Below, piece by piece: positions 51,832 to 60,580 of a stretch of 64,000 bases of DNA. A model generated the notes under the pieces. The model saw nothing but the letters and a program-made list of their open reading frames with translations. It did not search any database and was not told the DNA's origin. The DNA is from Amycolatopsis nivea. Lineage in GTDB: Bacteria; Actinomycetota; Actinomycetes; Mycobacteriales; Pseudonocardiaceae. Within the stretch, counting starts at the first letter, position 1. Every line of letters starts with the position of its first letter. The position numbers were made by a program, and so were the translations under genes. The stretch covers positions 186,001 through 250,000 of the forward strand of contig NZ_SDLT01000005.1 of assembly GCF_004522235.1 (NCBI RefSeq), read 5' to 3'.

Positions 51832-53334
51832 TCAGACGTTCTGCGGGAAACCGAGGTTGAGCCCGCCCTGCTCCGGGCCGGGCCAGCGGGTGGTGACGAC
51901 CTTGGCGCGGGTGAAGAAGTGCACGCCCTCGCCGCCGTGCGCGTGGGTGTCGCCGAACAGCGAGTTTTTGCGGCCGCCGAACGAGTGGTAGGCCACTGGG
52001 ACCGGCACCGGCACGTTCACGCCGACCATGCCCGCCTCGACGTCGGCGGAGAACCGGCGGGCCGCGCCGCCGTCGTTGGTGAAGATCGCCGCGCCGTTGC
52101 CGTACGGGCCGGCGTTGATGAGCTCGATCGCGTCGGCGAACGTTTCCACCCGGACGACCGAAAGCACCGGGCCGAAGATTTCGTCGGTGTAGATCGGCAT
52201 GTCCGGGCGGACGTGGTCGAACACCGTGGGGCCGACGAAGAATCCCTCGCCGTCCGCGTCGAATTCACCTTCGCGGCCGTCCAGGACCAGCGTCGCGCCG
52301 GCTTCCGCACCGGCGGCGATGTAGCCGGAGACCCGGTCCTTCGCGGCGGCGGTGACCAGCGGGCCCATGTCGCAGGAGCGGGTGCCGTCGCCGGTCACCA
52401 GCGTCTTCGCGCGGTCGGCGATCCGCGGCACCAGCGCGTCGGCGACGTCGCCCACCGCGACCACGACCGAGACCGCCATGCAGCGTTCGCCCGCGGACCC
52501 GAAACCGGCGCTGACCGCCTGGTCGGCGACCAGGTCGAGGTCGGCGTCGGGCAGCACCACCATGTGGTTCTTCGCGCCGCCGAGCGCCTGGACGCGCTTG
52601 CCGTTCGCGGTGCCGGTCTCGTAGACGTACTGCGCGATCGGCGTCGATCCGACGAACGAAACCGCCTCGATGTCCGGGCTGTGCAGCAGCGCGTCGACGG
52701 CGGCTTTGTTGCCGTGCAACACGTTGAACACGCCTTCGGGCAGACCGGCTTCGCGCCACAGTTCGGCGATCCAGTTCGCGGCGGTCGGCACCTTCTCCGA
52801 CGGCTTCAGCACCACGGTGTTCCCGGCCGCGATCGCGATCGGGAAGAACCACATCGGGACCATGGCGGGGAAGTTGAACGGCGAGATGATCGCGACCGGA
52901 CCGAGCGGTTCGCGCAGCGACGTGACGTCGATGTCGGTGGACGCGTTGGCCGTCGCCGCGCCCTTGAGCAACTGCGGGATGCCGCAGGCGAACTCGACGA
53001 CCTCCAGGCCGCGCGCGACCTCGCCCGCTGCGTCGGACAGCACTTTGCCGTGCTCGGAGGTGATGATTTCGGCGAGTTCTCCTGACCGCGCGTCGAGCAG
53101 TTCGCGGAACCGGAACAGCACACGGCTGCGCTTGGCCAGCGACGTCTTGCGCCAGGCGGGGAACGCGGCCTTCGCGGCGGCGATCGCGGCCTCGGCGTCC
53201 GCGGCCGAGCCGAGCGGCACGCGCGCGGTGACCTTCCCGGTCGCCGGGTTCGTGACGTCCCCGTAGCCGTCCGGCGAGCCTGCTGCCTCGCCGCCGGCGA
53301 TCCACTGGGACAGCGTCGGCACGGAATCGCTCAT
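51832..53334 (-). CDS. mmsA: CoA-acylating methylmalonate-semialdehyde dehydrogenase
   Basis: 500 aa, typical length. The NAD-binding region (SPFNFPAMVPMWFFPIAIAAGNTVVLKPSE) and catalytic Cys285 (GSAGERCMAVS) are present. The MmsA-specific C-terminal patterns NVPVPVPVAYHSFGGRKNSLFGD and HFFTRAKVVTTRWP make the CoA-dependent subclass clear. It converts (methyl)malonate semialdehyde to propionyl- or acetyl-CoA with loss of CO2. It forms an operon with the aminotransferase and is divergent from a PucR regulator, consistent with pyrimidine/beta-alanine or valine catabolism. Confidence 0.95.
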   Translation of the reverse strand: MSDSVPTLSQWIAGGEAAGSPDGYGDVTNPATGKVTARVPLGSAADAEAAIAAAKAAFPAWRKTSLAKRSRVLFRFRELLDARSGELAEIITSEHGKVLSDAAGEVARGLEVVEFACGIPQLLKGAATANASTDIDVTSLREPLGPVAIISPFNFPAMVPMWFFPIAIAAGNTVVLKPSEKVPTAANWIAELWREAGLPEGVFNVLHGNKAAVDALLHSPDIEAVSFVGSTPIAQYVYETGTANGKRVQALGGAKNHMVVLPDADLDLVADQAVSAGFGSAGERCMAVSVVVAVGDVADALVPRIADRAKTLVTGDGTRSCDMGPLVTAAAKDRVSGYIAAGAEAGATLVLDGREGEFDADGEGFFVGPTVFDHVRPDMPIYTDEIFGPVLSVVRVETFADAIELINAGPYGNGAAIFTNDGGAARRFSADVEAGMVGVNVPVPVPVAYHSFGGRKNSLFGDTHAHGGEGVHFFTRAKVVTTRWPGPEQGGLNLGFPQNV

Positions 53335-53405
53335 CGAGCCACCTTTCTTCCTGGTATTCGCCCTCTGAGGGTCCCTCCCGGACGGGTCTGGGGTAACCGA
53401 CGGAT

Positions 53406-53421
53406 CGTCACGTTGTTGACG
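53406..53421. promoter_or_regulatory. Candidate operator between mmsA and pucR
   Basis: CGTCA and TGACG flank a 6-bp centre (CGTTGT) in the 122-bp divergent promoter region. It is short. Assignment to the PucR regulator rests on position. TATGCT at 53445-53450 lies 6 nt before the pucR GTG, fitting a leaderless transcript. Confidence 0.4.
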
Positions 53422-53456
53422 CCTGGCTTTACATTTCGTCGGGTTATGCTGCGCGG

Positions 53457-55010
53457 GTGGACCTGACCCTGCGAGACGTTCTCGAGCTGCCCGTGATGGC
53501 CGCCGGGGCGCCGGTCGTGCGCTCCGCCGCGGACGCGGTCGACGTGCCGGTGCGGTCGGTGCACGTGAGCGAGCTGAGCGACGTCGCCGGGACGCTGACC
53601 AGCGACGTTCTGGTGCTCTCGATCGGGCGCGCGTTCGCCGAGCCGGGCTTCGATCCGGTGGCGTACGTGCGTTCGCTGCGCGACGCCGGCGCGATCGGGC
53701 TGGTCGTGGACCCGTGGGAGCGGCCGAAGGCGCTGCCGAGCGGATTGGTGCAGGCCGCGCGGGCGGCCCGGTTCCCGCTGGTGGAACTGCGCAGCACGAT
53801 CCGCTTCATCGAGGTGACCGAGATCGTGCACGCGAGGATCGTCAACGCGCACTACGAGCGGTTGCGGCTGGCCGAGCGCGCGCACGAGGCGTTCAGCACG
53901 GTCGGTTCGGCGTCGCAGGCGCCGGACGCGGTCCTCGCGCACGCGGCGGACCTGATCGGGCTGCCGGTGGTGCTGGAGGACCGGACGCATCGGGCGCTCG
54001 CGTTCGCCGGGGCCGGTTCGGCGGAATCGCTGCTGCGCGACTGGCCTGCCCGGTCGCGCCGGGTGCCGTTTTCCGCGGCGACCGCGGTCGGCGGTCCGGA
54101 GGGCTGGATGTGCACGCCGGTGGGGCCGCCGCGGGAACGCTGGGGCCGGCTGGTCGTGCCCGCGCACTCGGCGGAGCAGCCGTCGGCGTGGATGGTGCTC
54201 GAACGCGCGGCGGAGGCGCTCACCGTCGGGAAGCTACTGGAACGCTCGCCGCTGTCGGTGGAAATCGAGGCGCAGGGCGATTTGCTGCGGGACCTGCTGC
54301 ACGGCGCGGACGAGGGTTCGGTCCGCGCGCGGGCCAGGGCGTTGGGGCTGGCCGCGGCGGCGTACTACACGGTGCTGGTGTGCCGTCCGGCTCGGGCCGG
54401 TCAGGAGCGGGCGCTGCTGGACGCGGTGCTGACCAGCGACGGGATCGGCGGCGTACTGGCGGAAGGCCGGGTGGCGGCGGTGTTCCCGTGTTCCTCGGTG
54501 GCTGCGGAGAAAGCGTTGCTGGAGCGCGTGGTCGCTGGGGTTCCGGCTGGCTTGGCGGCGGCGTTCGGGGCGGCCGGGCCGGTGCGCCGGCTCGGTGAGC
54601 TACCGGCGGCGCTGCAGGAGGCGGTGCACGTCGCGGATGTCGAATCGCCTGGTACGCCTGGACTTCGGCGGGCTGGTGACCTGGGTGTGCGCGGGTTGTT
54701 GTGGTGGCTGCGGGAGCATCCGCGGTTGCATGAGTTCACCGAGGCGCAGCTGCGACCGTTGCTGACGTTGCCGGAACCGCGGGCCAGCCGGGCGTTCGCG
54801 ACGTTGCGGGCGTTTGTCGAGTCGGGGTACTCGATGACGGAGTTCGCGAAGGCGTTGAACCTGAGCCGTCCGGCGGCGTATTCGCGGTTGGCGACGATCG
54901 AGCGGTTGCTGGGTGTGGATCTGTCTGATTCGGACACTCGGCTTTCGTTGCATCTGGCGGTTTTGGCGCATGGGCATCGGGGTTCAGCTTCCGGCTCCCC
55001 AGCGCAGTGA
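53457..55010 (+). CDS. PucR-family regulator of the amino-acid/pyrimidine catabolic operon
   Basis: 517 aa. The N-terminal PucR domain is evident (LTLRDVLELPVMAAGAPVVRSAADAVDVPVRSVHVSEL ... DPWERPKALPSGLVQAARAARFPLVEL). A GGDEF-like middle and the C-terminal HTH_30 (VESGYSMTEFAKALNLSRPAAYSRLATIERLLGVDL) follow. PucR-type activators commonly sit divergent to aminotransferase/MmsA pairs. It should activate 51-53 kb genes in response to the substrate. Its end overlaps the convergent GntR gene by 27 bp. Confidence 0.92.
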   Translation: MDLTLRDVLELPVMAAGAPVVRSAADAVDVPVRSVHVSELSDVAGTLTSDVLVLSIGRAFAEPGFDPVAYVRSLRDAGAIGLVVDPWERPKALPSGLVQAARAARFPLVELRSTIRFIEVTEIVHARIVNAHYERLRLAERAHEAFSTVGSASQAPDAVLAHAADLIGLPVVLEDRTHRALAFAGAGSAESLLRDWPARSRRVPFSAATAVGGPEGWMCTPVGPPRERWGRLVVPAHSAEQPSAWMVLERAAEALTVGKLLERSPLSVEIEAQGDLLRDLLHGADEGSVRARARALGLAAAAYYTVLVCRPARAGQERALLDAVLTSDGIGGVLAEGRVAAVFPCSSVAAEKALLERVVAGVPAGLAAAFGAAGPVRRLGELPAALQEAVHVADVESPGTPGLRRAGDLGVRGLLWWLREHPRLHEFTEAQLRPLLTLPEPRASRAFATLRAFVESGYSMTEFAKALNLSRPAAYSRLATIERLLGVDLSDSDTRLSLHLAVLAHGHRGSASGSPAQ

Positions 55011-55718
55011 GAGGCGGTCGGCGGCGCGTTCGGTGCTGATGTGCATCATGCTGCCGAGGATGGTCGCGCGGTCGATGACGACGATTGTGCCGTCCGGGGT
55101 GCTTGTGGTGCGCTCGCTGACCAGGACCGGGGTGGTGACCGGTTCGTCGAGAAGGCGGGCGAGCTTGTCGTCGAGCGCGTCCGGGCGGATGGTTTCGGCG
55201 GCGCGGTCCACCACGACGTCCAGTTCGGACAGTGCGGTGTAGAGCGACACCGCGGTGAAATCGGTGTCCCGCAAGCGTTCCCCGTGCGGGGGAGCGATCC
55301 ACGACACCTGATGGATCGCTCTCCGGCCGCCGAACTCGCGTACTCGTTCCAGCCGCAGGCCGGAATCGGTCGCCCGGGCCTGCAGTCGCGCGGCGATGCG
55401 AGTGGGCAACCGGCGTACTGCCTGGCTGACGACCTCGGTGCGCACGACGTAACCCTGATCGCGCAAGTCCTCGGTGAAGCTGCGCAAGGAGCCCAGCTGG
55501 TACGAGGCCGGCGTCGGCGCCACGAAGGTGCCTCGGCCGGGTTGTTGCACGATCAGGGCTTCGTCGCTGAGTTCGCGCAGCGCTTGTCGCAGCGTCATGA
55601 GCGTGACGCCGTAGGACGCGCTGAGCTCCCGCTGCGGCGGCAGGGCCTCGCCGGGCGCGTACTCCCCGGCGCGGATCTTCGCGGCGAGATCCGCGGCGAT
55701 CGCTCGGTATCGGGCCAT
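54984..55718 (-). CDS. GntR-family regulator, HutC subgroup
   Basis: 244 aa. The winged helix is typical (YRAIAADLAAKIRAGEYAPGEALPPQRELSASYGVTLMTLRQALRELSDEALIVQQPGRGTFVA). The UTRA effector domain follows (LRSFTEDLRDQGYVVRTEV ... RIAARLQARATDSGLRLERVREF). It lies directly downstream of, and in line with, trpBA (42 bp gap). Two HutC-like half-sites overlap the trpBA promoter, so it probably controls that operon and itself, an unusual mode for tryptophan genes. Confidence 0.9.
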   Translation of the reverse strand: MARYRAIAADLAAKIRAGEYAPGEALPPQRELSASYGVTLMTLRQALRELSDEALIVQQPGRGTFVAPTPASYQLGSLRSFTEDLRDQGYVVRTEVVSQAVRRLPTRIAARLQARATDSGLRLERVREFGGRRAIHQVSWIAPPHGERLRDTDFTAVSLYTALSELDVVVDRAAETIRPDALDDKLARLLDEPVTTPVLVSERTTSTPDGTIVVIDRATILGSMMHISTERAADRLSLRWGAGS

Positions 55719-55759
55719 GCGCGTCCGTTCTGGTCCGGTTCTGCGGGGACCAGCGGATT

Positions 55760-56473
55760 CTAGTCCAGCGCGGCCCGCATGGTCGCGACGTACTCGCCGA
55801 CCTCCGCTGGACCGGCGCCGTCGAGCACCCGCCGCATGATCGCGGCGCCCACGATCACGCCGTCGGCCACGCGGGCGGCCTCGGTGGCGTGTTCCGGTCG
55901 CGAGATGCCGAAGCCGACCAGGACCGGCAGGTGGGTGGAGTTCTTCAGCCGGGTCGCCAGGTCGATCGCGGAGGCGGGCAGGTGGTCGCGTTCGCCGGTG
56001 GTGCTCATCGACGAGACGGCGTAGACGAAACCTCGGCTGCGCGCGGCGATCTCGTGCGCGCGGTCGGTCGGCGTCGCGGGGGAGACCAGGAGTGCCAGGT
56101 CGATTTCCTCCTCGATCGCGGGTACTTCCTCCAGCGGAAGGTCGGGCACGATCAGACCGTCGACTCCGGCTTCTTTCAAGTCAGCGCAGAAACCTTTGCG
56201 GACGGCCAAGTTGGCGTAGGTGCTCGCGATGACCGGAACGTCCACTGTGGTCTCCGACAGTACATTGAGGACGCTGCGCGGAGTCGTTCCGTTGGAGAGA
56301 GCGACGTTGGACGCCTCCTGAATGGTCACGCCGTCCAGGGTCGGATCGGAGAAGGGGATACCGACTTCGATCGCGTCCGCACCGGCTTCGACCAGCGCCG
56401 GAAGATATTCTGTCCACTGTGGAGTAACGCCGCCGGTGATATACGGCATCAGGATTTTGCGGTCGGTTTTCAT
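55760..56473 (-). CDS. trpA: Tryptophan synthase alpha chain (stand-alone trpBA copy)
   Basis: 237 aa, shorter than the usual ~265. The catalytic acids are present: Glu36 ([11 protein letters not shown]) and Asp47 (TLDGVTIQ). Later TrpA features ([62 protein letters not shown]) are in order. It splits indole-3-glycerol phosphate and passes indole to TrpB. Its ATG overlaps the trpB stop by 4 bp. No trpC, trpE or trpD is nearby, so this may be a second, specialised copy. Confidence 0.93.
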   Translation of the reverse strand: MKTDRKILMPYITGGVTPQWTEYLPALVEAGADAIEVGIPFSDPTLDGVTIQEASNVALSNGTTPRSVLNVLSETTVDVPVIASTYANLAVRKGFCADLKEAGVDGLIVPDLPLEEVPAIEEEIDLALLVSPATPTDRAHEIAARSRGFVYAVSSMSTTGERDHLPASAIDLATRLKNSTHLPVLVGFGISRPEHATEAARVADGVIVGAAIMRRVLDGAGPAEVGEYVATMRAALD

Positions 56474-57627
56474 GCGCGGGACTCCTCGGCGCGGGCAATG
56501 AGCGTGGCGATGTCCTTGTCGCCACGACCGGACAGGGTGAGCAGCACCGTGGAACCCGCCGGAAGATCCGGCGTGCCAGCGGCTTCGGCCACCCAGGCAA
56601 GCGCGTGCGCGGATTCCAGCGCCGGGATGATTCCCTCGGTCCGAGCCAATTGCGCGGCCGCGGCGACCGCTGCTTCGTCGTTGACCGCGAAGTACTGCGC
56701 CCGGCCGAGGTCGCGCAGGTGCGCGTGTTCCGGCCCGACACCGGGATAGTCCAGCCCGGCCGCGATCGAATGGGCTTCGAGGATCTGCCCGTGCTCGTCC
56801 TGGAGGAACAGCGACCGCGAACCGTGCAGCACCCCGGCCTGGCCGGACGTCGCGCCCGATCCGCCGATCGCTTCCACTCCGACCAGCCGGGCGCTGGTGT
56901 CGGCGAATCCGGCGAACGTGCCCGCCGCGTTGGATCCGCCGCCGACGCACGCGACGACGAAATCCGGCACGGTCCCGTGCTGTTCGCGGGCTTCGTCGCC
57001 GATCACGCGCTGGAATTCCCGCACCATCCACGGATACGGATGCGGTCCGACGACCGAGCCGAGGCAGTAGTGCGCCTCCTCGGTCGAGCTGACCCAGTGC
57101 CGCATCGCCTCGCTGGTCGCGTCCTTGAGCGTGCGGCTGCCGGAGCTGACCGGGACGACCTCCGCGCCGAGGTAACGCATGCGGAACACGTTGTGCGACT
57201 GGCGTTCGACGTCCTGTTCGCCCATGAACACCGTGACCGGCAGGTCGAGCAGCGCGCCCGCGGTGGCCGTCGCGACGCCGTGCATCCCGGCCCCGGTCTC
57301 GGCGATCAGCCGCTGTTTGCCCATCCGCTTGGCGAGCAGCGCCTGGCCGACCGCGTTGTTGATCTTGTGCGACCCGGTGTGCGTGAGGTCTTCCCGCTTG
57401 AGCGCGACGGTCACGCCGAGTTCCGCGGACAGCCGTTCGGCGGGCGTCACCGGCGTGGGCCTGCCGACGTGCCGGGCGAGCATCGTCTGGAGCTGCTCGC
57501 GGAAACCGGGGTCGACCCAGGCCTTCTCGAACGCCTCGGCGACTTCGAGGCAGGCGGGCACCAGGGATTCCGGCACCCAGCGCCCGCCGTACTCCCCGAA
57601 GCGTCCTTCCTGGGGTGGGGTGCGCAT
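56470..57627 (-). CDS. trpB: Tryptophan synthase beta chain, divergent copy
   Basis: 385 aa. PLP Lys88 ([10 protein letters not shown]), Glu110 (AETGAG) and the phosphate loop GGGSNA (229-234) are kept, so catalysis is expected. Unusual positions include Met115 where TrpB has Gln (GAGMHG instead of GAGQHG) and [20 protein letters not shown] in place of MGAxDxxRQxxNVxRMxLLG. These suggest a diverged paralogue, possibly with altered indole or amino-acid specificity. The start has AAGGAG 8 nt upstream and lies 13 bp from the operator. Confidence 0.93.
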   Translation of the reverse strand: MRTPPQEGRFGEYGGRWVPESLVPACLEVAEAFEKAWVDPGFREQLQTMLARHVGRPTPVTPAERLSAELGVTVALKREDLTHTGSHKINNAVGQALLAKRMGKQRLIAETGAGMHGVATATAGALLDLPVTVFMGEQDVERQSHNVFRMRYLGAEVVPVSSGSRTLKDATSEAMRHWVSSTEEAHYCLGSVVGPHPYPWMVREFQRVIGDEAREQHGTVPDFVVACVGGGSNAAGTFAGFADTSARLVGVEAIGGSGATSGQAGVLHGSRSLFLQDEHGQILEAHSIAAGLDYPGVGPEHAHLRDLGRAQYFAVNDEAAVAAAAQLARTEGIIPALESAHALAWVAEAAGTPDLPAGSTVLLTLSGRGDKDIATLIARAEESRA

Positions 57628-57639
57628 GAGCGGCTCCTT

Positions 57640-57675
57640 AGAGTTCTATAACTGTCTCCACTGTTATAGAACTCT
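57640..57675 (-). promoter_or_regulatory. 13-bp-arm operator over the trpBA promoter
   Basis: AGAGTTCTATAAC (57640-57652) and GTTATAGAACTCT (57663-57675) are perfect inverted repeats with a 10-bp spacer. Each arm contains a GntR-like box AGTTCTATAAC. On the minus strand the right-hand copy contains TATAGA, a -10-like element, just before the ribosome site of trpB. The HutC-type regulator encoded downstream is the natural candidate to bind here. Confidence 0.85.
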
Positions 57676-57696
57676 TGGCGACGGAGCGCAAGCCCG

Positions 57697-58305
57697 TCAG
57701 CGCTGCCGCAGCACCTCGACGCCGTCCCCGTCCAGGTCGTCGAGGAACCGGGAGCGGCCGGTCATGGCCATGATCAGGGCGAGTGTCGGGCCCGACACGA
57801 GGGGTCCCGAGCCGCCGGAAAAGTCACTGTCGGTTGCTTCGAGGCGGAGGCCGCGGACGCGTCCCTTAGCGAGCACGACGAGGTCGGAGCCGAGGTAGTA
57901 GCGGGCCACCGCGGTGAGCGTGTCGATCGGATACTCATGGTGGATGCCGAGCGGACGGCGGATGTCTTCGCCGTGCACGACCGTCTCGCCGAGCATCGCC
58001 ACGACCGGCAGCGGCGGTTTCGTCGTGCTGGTGACGACCCGGCGGAAGCGGGCCAACGTGTCGGCCGGGCTGTCGCCGAGGTGCTCGGCCAATCGCATCG
58101 CGACCTGCCGATCGAAGTCGAACCGGCAGCGGAGCACGCCCGCCATCCAGCGCAGCGGCGTGAGCGACGCGCCGGCGGTGAGGTGGGCCAGCACCTCGCG
58201 GACGGAGAGCCCCTCGCACAGCGAAGGCGTGCTCCATGCGGCGTCGGACAGATCGTCGGCCAGTGCGGCGCGTTCGGCGTGGATCTGCTGCCAGGTCGCG
58301 GTCAT
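57697..58305 (-). CDS. Maleylpyruvate isomerase-family (mycothiol/DinB-fold) protein
   Basis: 202 aa. It has the TIGR03083 pattern: WQQIHAERAALADDLSDAAWSTPSLCEGLSVREVLAHLT at the start, with the metal His of HLTAG, and VVHGEDIRRPLGI, which carries the second metal His. The expected third His may lie in the GIHHEYP segment. Actinobacterial members are metal- and mycothiol-dependent transferases or isomerases, mostly of unknown substrate. It is divergent from a SigG-like sigma factor, so stress-linked expression is possible. Confidence 0.88.
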   Translation of the reverse strand: MTATWQQIHAERAALADDLSDAAWSTPSLCEGLSVREVLAHLTAGASLTPLRWMAGVLRCRFDFDRQVAMRLAEHLGDSPADTLARFRRVVTSTTKPPLPVVAMLGETVVHGEDIRRPLGIHHEYPIDTLTAVARYYLGSDLVVLAKGRVRGLRLEATDSDFSGGSGPLVSGPTLALIMAMTGRSRFLDDLDGDGVEVLRQR

Positions 58306-58367
58306 TCCAGGTCTCCTCGGTAGTCGTTGCCAGGTGAGACCGGCCGGATGCGGCAGAATCGTCGGTC

Positions 58368-59324
58368 GTGGGGGAATTTTCTTCGGAAGCCGCGTTCACC
58401 CGTGCGGTGGCCCCGTTGCGGGTGGAATTGCGTGCGCACTGTTACCGCATGCTCGGCTCGATCCACGACGCCGACGACGCCGTGCAGGAGGCGCTGCTGC
58501 GAGCGTGGCGCGGGCTGCCCGGGTTCGAGGGCCGCAGTGCGCTGCGCACCTGGCTGTTTACAATCGCCACGCGCACCTGCCTGGACCTCATCGAGCAGCG
58601 CGGCCGCCGCGCACTGCCGGTCGACCTCGGCCCGGCGAGCGAGCAGGTCGTCCTCGACTCCGCCCCGCGTACCGACGTGGCTTGGCTGGGCCCCTGCCCC
58701 GATTTCCCCGCGGCCAGCTACGAACAACGCGAGGCGGTCGAGCTGGCTTTCGTCGCCGCGTGCCGCCATCTGCCGGGTAACCAGCGGGCGGCGCTGCTGC
58801 TGTTCGACGTCCTCGGCTTCTCCGCCGCCGAGATCGCCGCGATGATGGAAACGTCCGTGACCTCGGTGAACTCCGCCCTGGCCCGCGCCCGCCGGACCAT
58901 CGCGGCGCACGTTCCCGCCCGGACTCAGCAGCAGATGCTCGGCGACTCTCGCCTTCACGAGCTGGCGACCGGGTTCGCGACCGCCCTTGCCGAAGGCGAC
59001 GTCGACGGTCTGGTGAGCCTGCTGACCGAGGACGTCACCTGGTCGATGCCGCCGCTGCCGCACTGGTACCGCGGCCGCGCCGCCGTCACGGAGTTCGCCT
59101 TCCAAGTCCCGATGACGCGCTGCCCGAGCTGGCGCTTCCGGCTGACCAGCGCGAACGCCCAACCGGCCGTGGCGTTCTACCTCGGCGGTTCGGCGACTGT
59201 CCCGCACGAGGCGTGGTCCATCACGGTGCTGACCCTGCGGGACGACCGGATCTGCGACCTCACGTCCTTCCTCGGCGCGGAGCATTTCCCGGCCTTCGGA
59301 CTGCCCGCCACGGTCACGCCTTAG
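58368..59324 (+). CDS. ECF sigma factor with SnoaL-like C-terminal domain (SigG-like)
   Basis: 318 aa. Region 2 (YRMLGSIHDADDAVQEALLRAWRGLPGFEGRSALRTWLFTIATRTCLDLI) and region 4 (LPGNQRAALLLFDVLGFSAAEIAAMMETSVTSVNSALARARRTI) are complete. A SnoaL-like domain of about 130 residues follows (LATGFATALAEGDVDGLVSLLTEDVTWSMPP). This is the architecture of mycobacterial SigG and relatives, in which the C-terminal domain replaces an anti-sigma factor. The GTG start has no ribosome site. No anti-sigma gene is adjacent. Confidence 0.92.
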   Translation: MGEFSSEAAFTRAVAPLRVELRAHCYRMLGSIHDADDAVQEALLRAWRGLPGFEGRSALRTWLFTIATRTCLDLIEQRGRRALPVDLGPASEQVVLDSAPRTDVAWLGPCPDFPAASYEQREAVELAFVAACRHLPGNQRAALLLFDVLGFSAAEIAAMMETSVTSVNSALARARRTIAAHVPARTQQQMLGDSRLHELATGFATALAEGDVDGLVSLLTEDVTWSMPPLPHWYRGRAAVTEFAFQVPMTRCPSWRFRLTSANAQPAVAFYLGGSATVPHEAWSITVLTLRDDRICDLTSFLGAEHFPAFGLPATVTP

Positions 59325-59892
59325 GCGCTGCCCGCACGTGCGCGCGCTGCCCCTGCCGTCCGATCAGGCACAGGTACTCCACCGGTTCCGCCGACGCCGC
59401 GCCGAACCAATGCGGTACCCGGGTGTCGAATTCCGCAGCCTCGCCCGGAGAAAGCGTCATGTCGTGCTCGCCGAGCACCAGTCGTAACTGTCCATTGAGG
59501 ACATAGGTCCACTCGTAGCCCTCGTGCGTCCTGGGATCGGGTTCCTGCTTTTTCCGTTGTCCGGGCAGGATGAATTTGTACGCCTGGATCCCGCCCGGAC
59601 GGCGCGTGAGCGGCAGGATCGTCACGCCGTCGGCACAGCTGATCGGGCGGAGGTGGATGCGCGGGTCGCCGGTTTGCGGGGCGTCGACCAGTTCGTCGAG
59701 GGTCACGCCGTGCGCGCGGGCCAGCGGCAGCAGTTGTTCCAGGGTGGGCCGCCGGTTGCCGGATTCCAGTCGCGACAGCGTGCTGGCCGCGATGCCGGTC
59801 TGCGCGGCCAGTTCGGCCAGCGTGACGTCCCGCTTCCGGCGCAGCTCGCGCAACCGGGGGCCGACTGCGTCCAGGGCTCGGTCGTCGTCCAT
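59314..59892 (-). CDS. XRE-family regulator with C-terminal cupin domain
   Basis: 192 aa from the ATG at 59890-59892. The helix-turn-helix (LRELRRKRDVTLAELAAQTGIAASTLSRLESGNRRPTLEQLLPLARAHGVTLDELV) is followed by a cupin barrel (HEGYEWTYVLNGQLRLVLGEHDMTLSPGEAAEFDTRVPHWFG). This is the common sensor layout in which the cupin binds a small ligand. It is divergent from a SAM methyltransferase with one perfect operator between. Its end overlaps the sigma gene by 11 bp. Confidence 0.92.
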   Translation of the reverse strand: MDDDRALDAVGPRLRELRRKRDVTLAELAAQTGIAASTLSRLESGNRRPTLEQLLPLARAHGVTLDELVDAPQTGDPRIHLRPISCADGVTILPLTRRPGGIQAYKFILPGQRKKQEPDPRTHEGYEWTYVLNGQLRLVLGEHDMTLSPGEAAEFDTRVPHWFGAASAEPVEYLCLIGRQGQRAHVRAAPKA

Positions 59893-59910
59893 TTCCCGAG
59901 TTTGACAGAT

Positions 59911-59928
59911 TGGCAAGCTTCCTTGCCA
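59911..59928. promoter_or_regulatory. Operator between XRE-cupin and methyltransferase
   Basis: TGGCAAG and CTTGCCA form perfect 7-bp arms around CTTC, 19 bp upstream of the regulator's ATG. It is the only palindrome of note in the 90-bp divergent region and is the likely autoregulatory site. Confidence 0.8.
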
Positions 59929-59982
59929 GACGTGCCGGAGGGTTTGCAAGGTGGAACCGGGAACCTCAGGAAAGGAACCGTT

Positions 59983-60546
59983 GTGCCGCACGCATTCGAT
60001 CAGTCCTATTGGGACGAGCACTGGCATGGTGCCGCCGGACACGCGCAGCTCGAACCGCATCCGCAGCTGGTCGAGGAAGCGGGGAAGCTGCCGCCGGGAC
60101 GCGCGCTGGACGCTGGCTGTGGCGAAGGGAACGAGGCGCTCTGGCTCGCCGGGCACGGATGGCAGGTGACGGCGGTCGACCTGTCCGAGGAGGTGCTGCG
60201 GCACGCGCGCGAACGGTCGAGCGAGGTCGAGTGGGTGTGCGCTGACCTGCTGAAATGGACTCCGGACGGGCAGTTCGACCTGGTCGCCACGCACTACGTG
60301 CACGCGGCGGGCCCGCTGTTCGAGCGGCTCGCGGAGTGGGTCGCGCCGGGCGGGACGTTGCTGGTGGTCGGGCATCACCACGGGGAGATGCATCCGCCGG
60401 AGTCGACGATCACCGGCCAGGACGTCGGTCTGGACCCTGGGCAGTGGGAGATCACGGTCGCGGAGAACCGGACGCGGAAGGTGCATGGCGGGGAATTGCA
60501 CGACACGATTCTCTGTGCCCGCAAGGTTTCTTCGCCGAACGCGTAA
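59983..60546 (+). CDS. Class I SAM-dependent methyltransferase
   Basis: 187 aa; GTG start with AAAGGAA 7 nt upstream. FDQSYWDEHWHG opens the protein. Motif I (ALDAGCGEGNEALWLAGHGWQVTAVDLSEEVLRHAR), motif II (VEWVCADLLKW) and post-motif (FDLVATHYVHA) are in the right order. It resembles small thiopurine/tellurite-type methyltransferases of actinomycetes. Divergence from a cupin regulator suggests induction by its substrate. The product is not known. Confidence 0.9.
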   Translation: MPHAFDQSYWDEHWHGAAGHAQLEPHPQLVEEAGKLPPGRALDAGCGEGNEALWLAGHGWQVTAVDLSEEVLRHARERSSEVEWVCADLLKWTPDGQFDLVATHYVHAAGPLFERLAEWVAPGGTLLVVGHHHGEMHPPESTITGQDVGLDPGQWEITVAENRTRKVHGGELHDTILCARKVSSPNA

Positions 60547-60580
60547 TCGGTGGCGGACGGGGGCGCGGTAGTGCACTGGA

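Noticed and set aside
50863-53085. Very long open frame (about 740 codons) on the plus strand
   Set aside because: It is antisense to the aminotransferase and mmsA genes, is rich in Arg/Gly/Ala/Asp, and has no motifs. It is a GC-rich antisense artefact.
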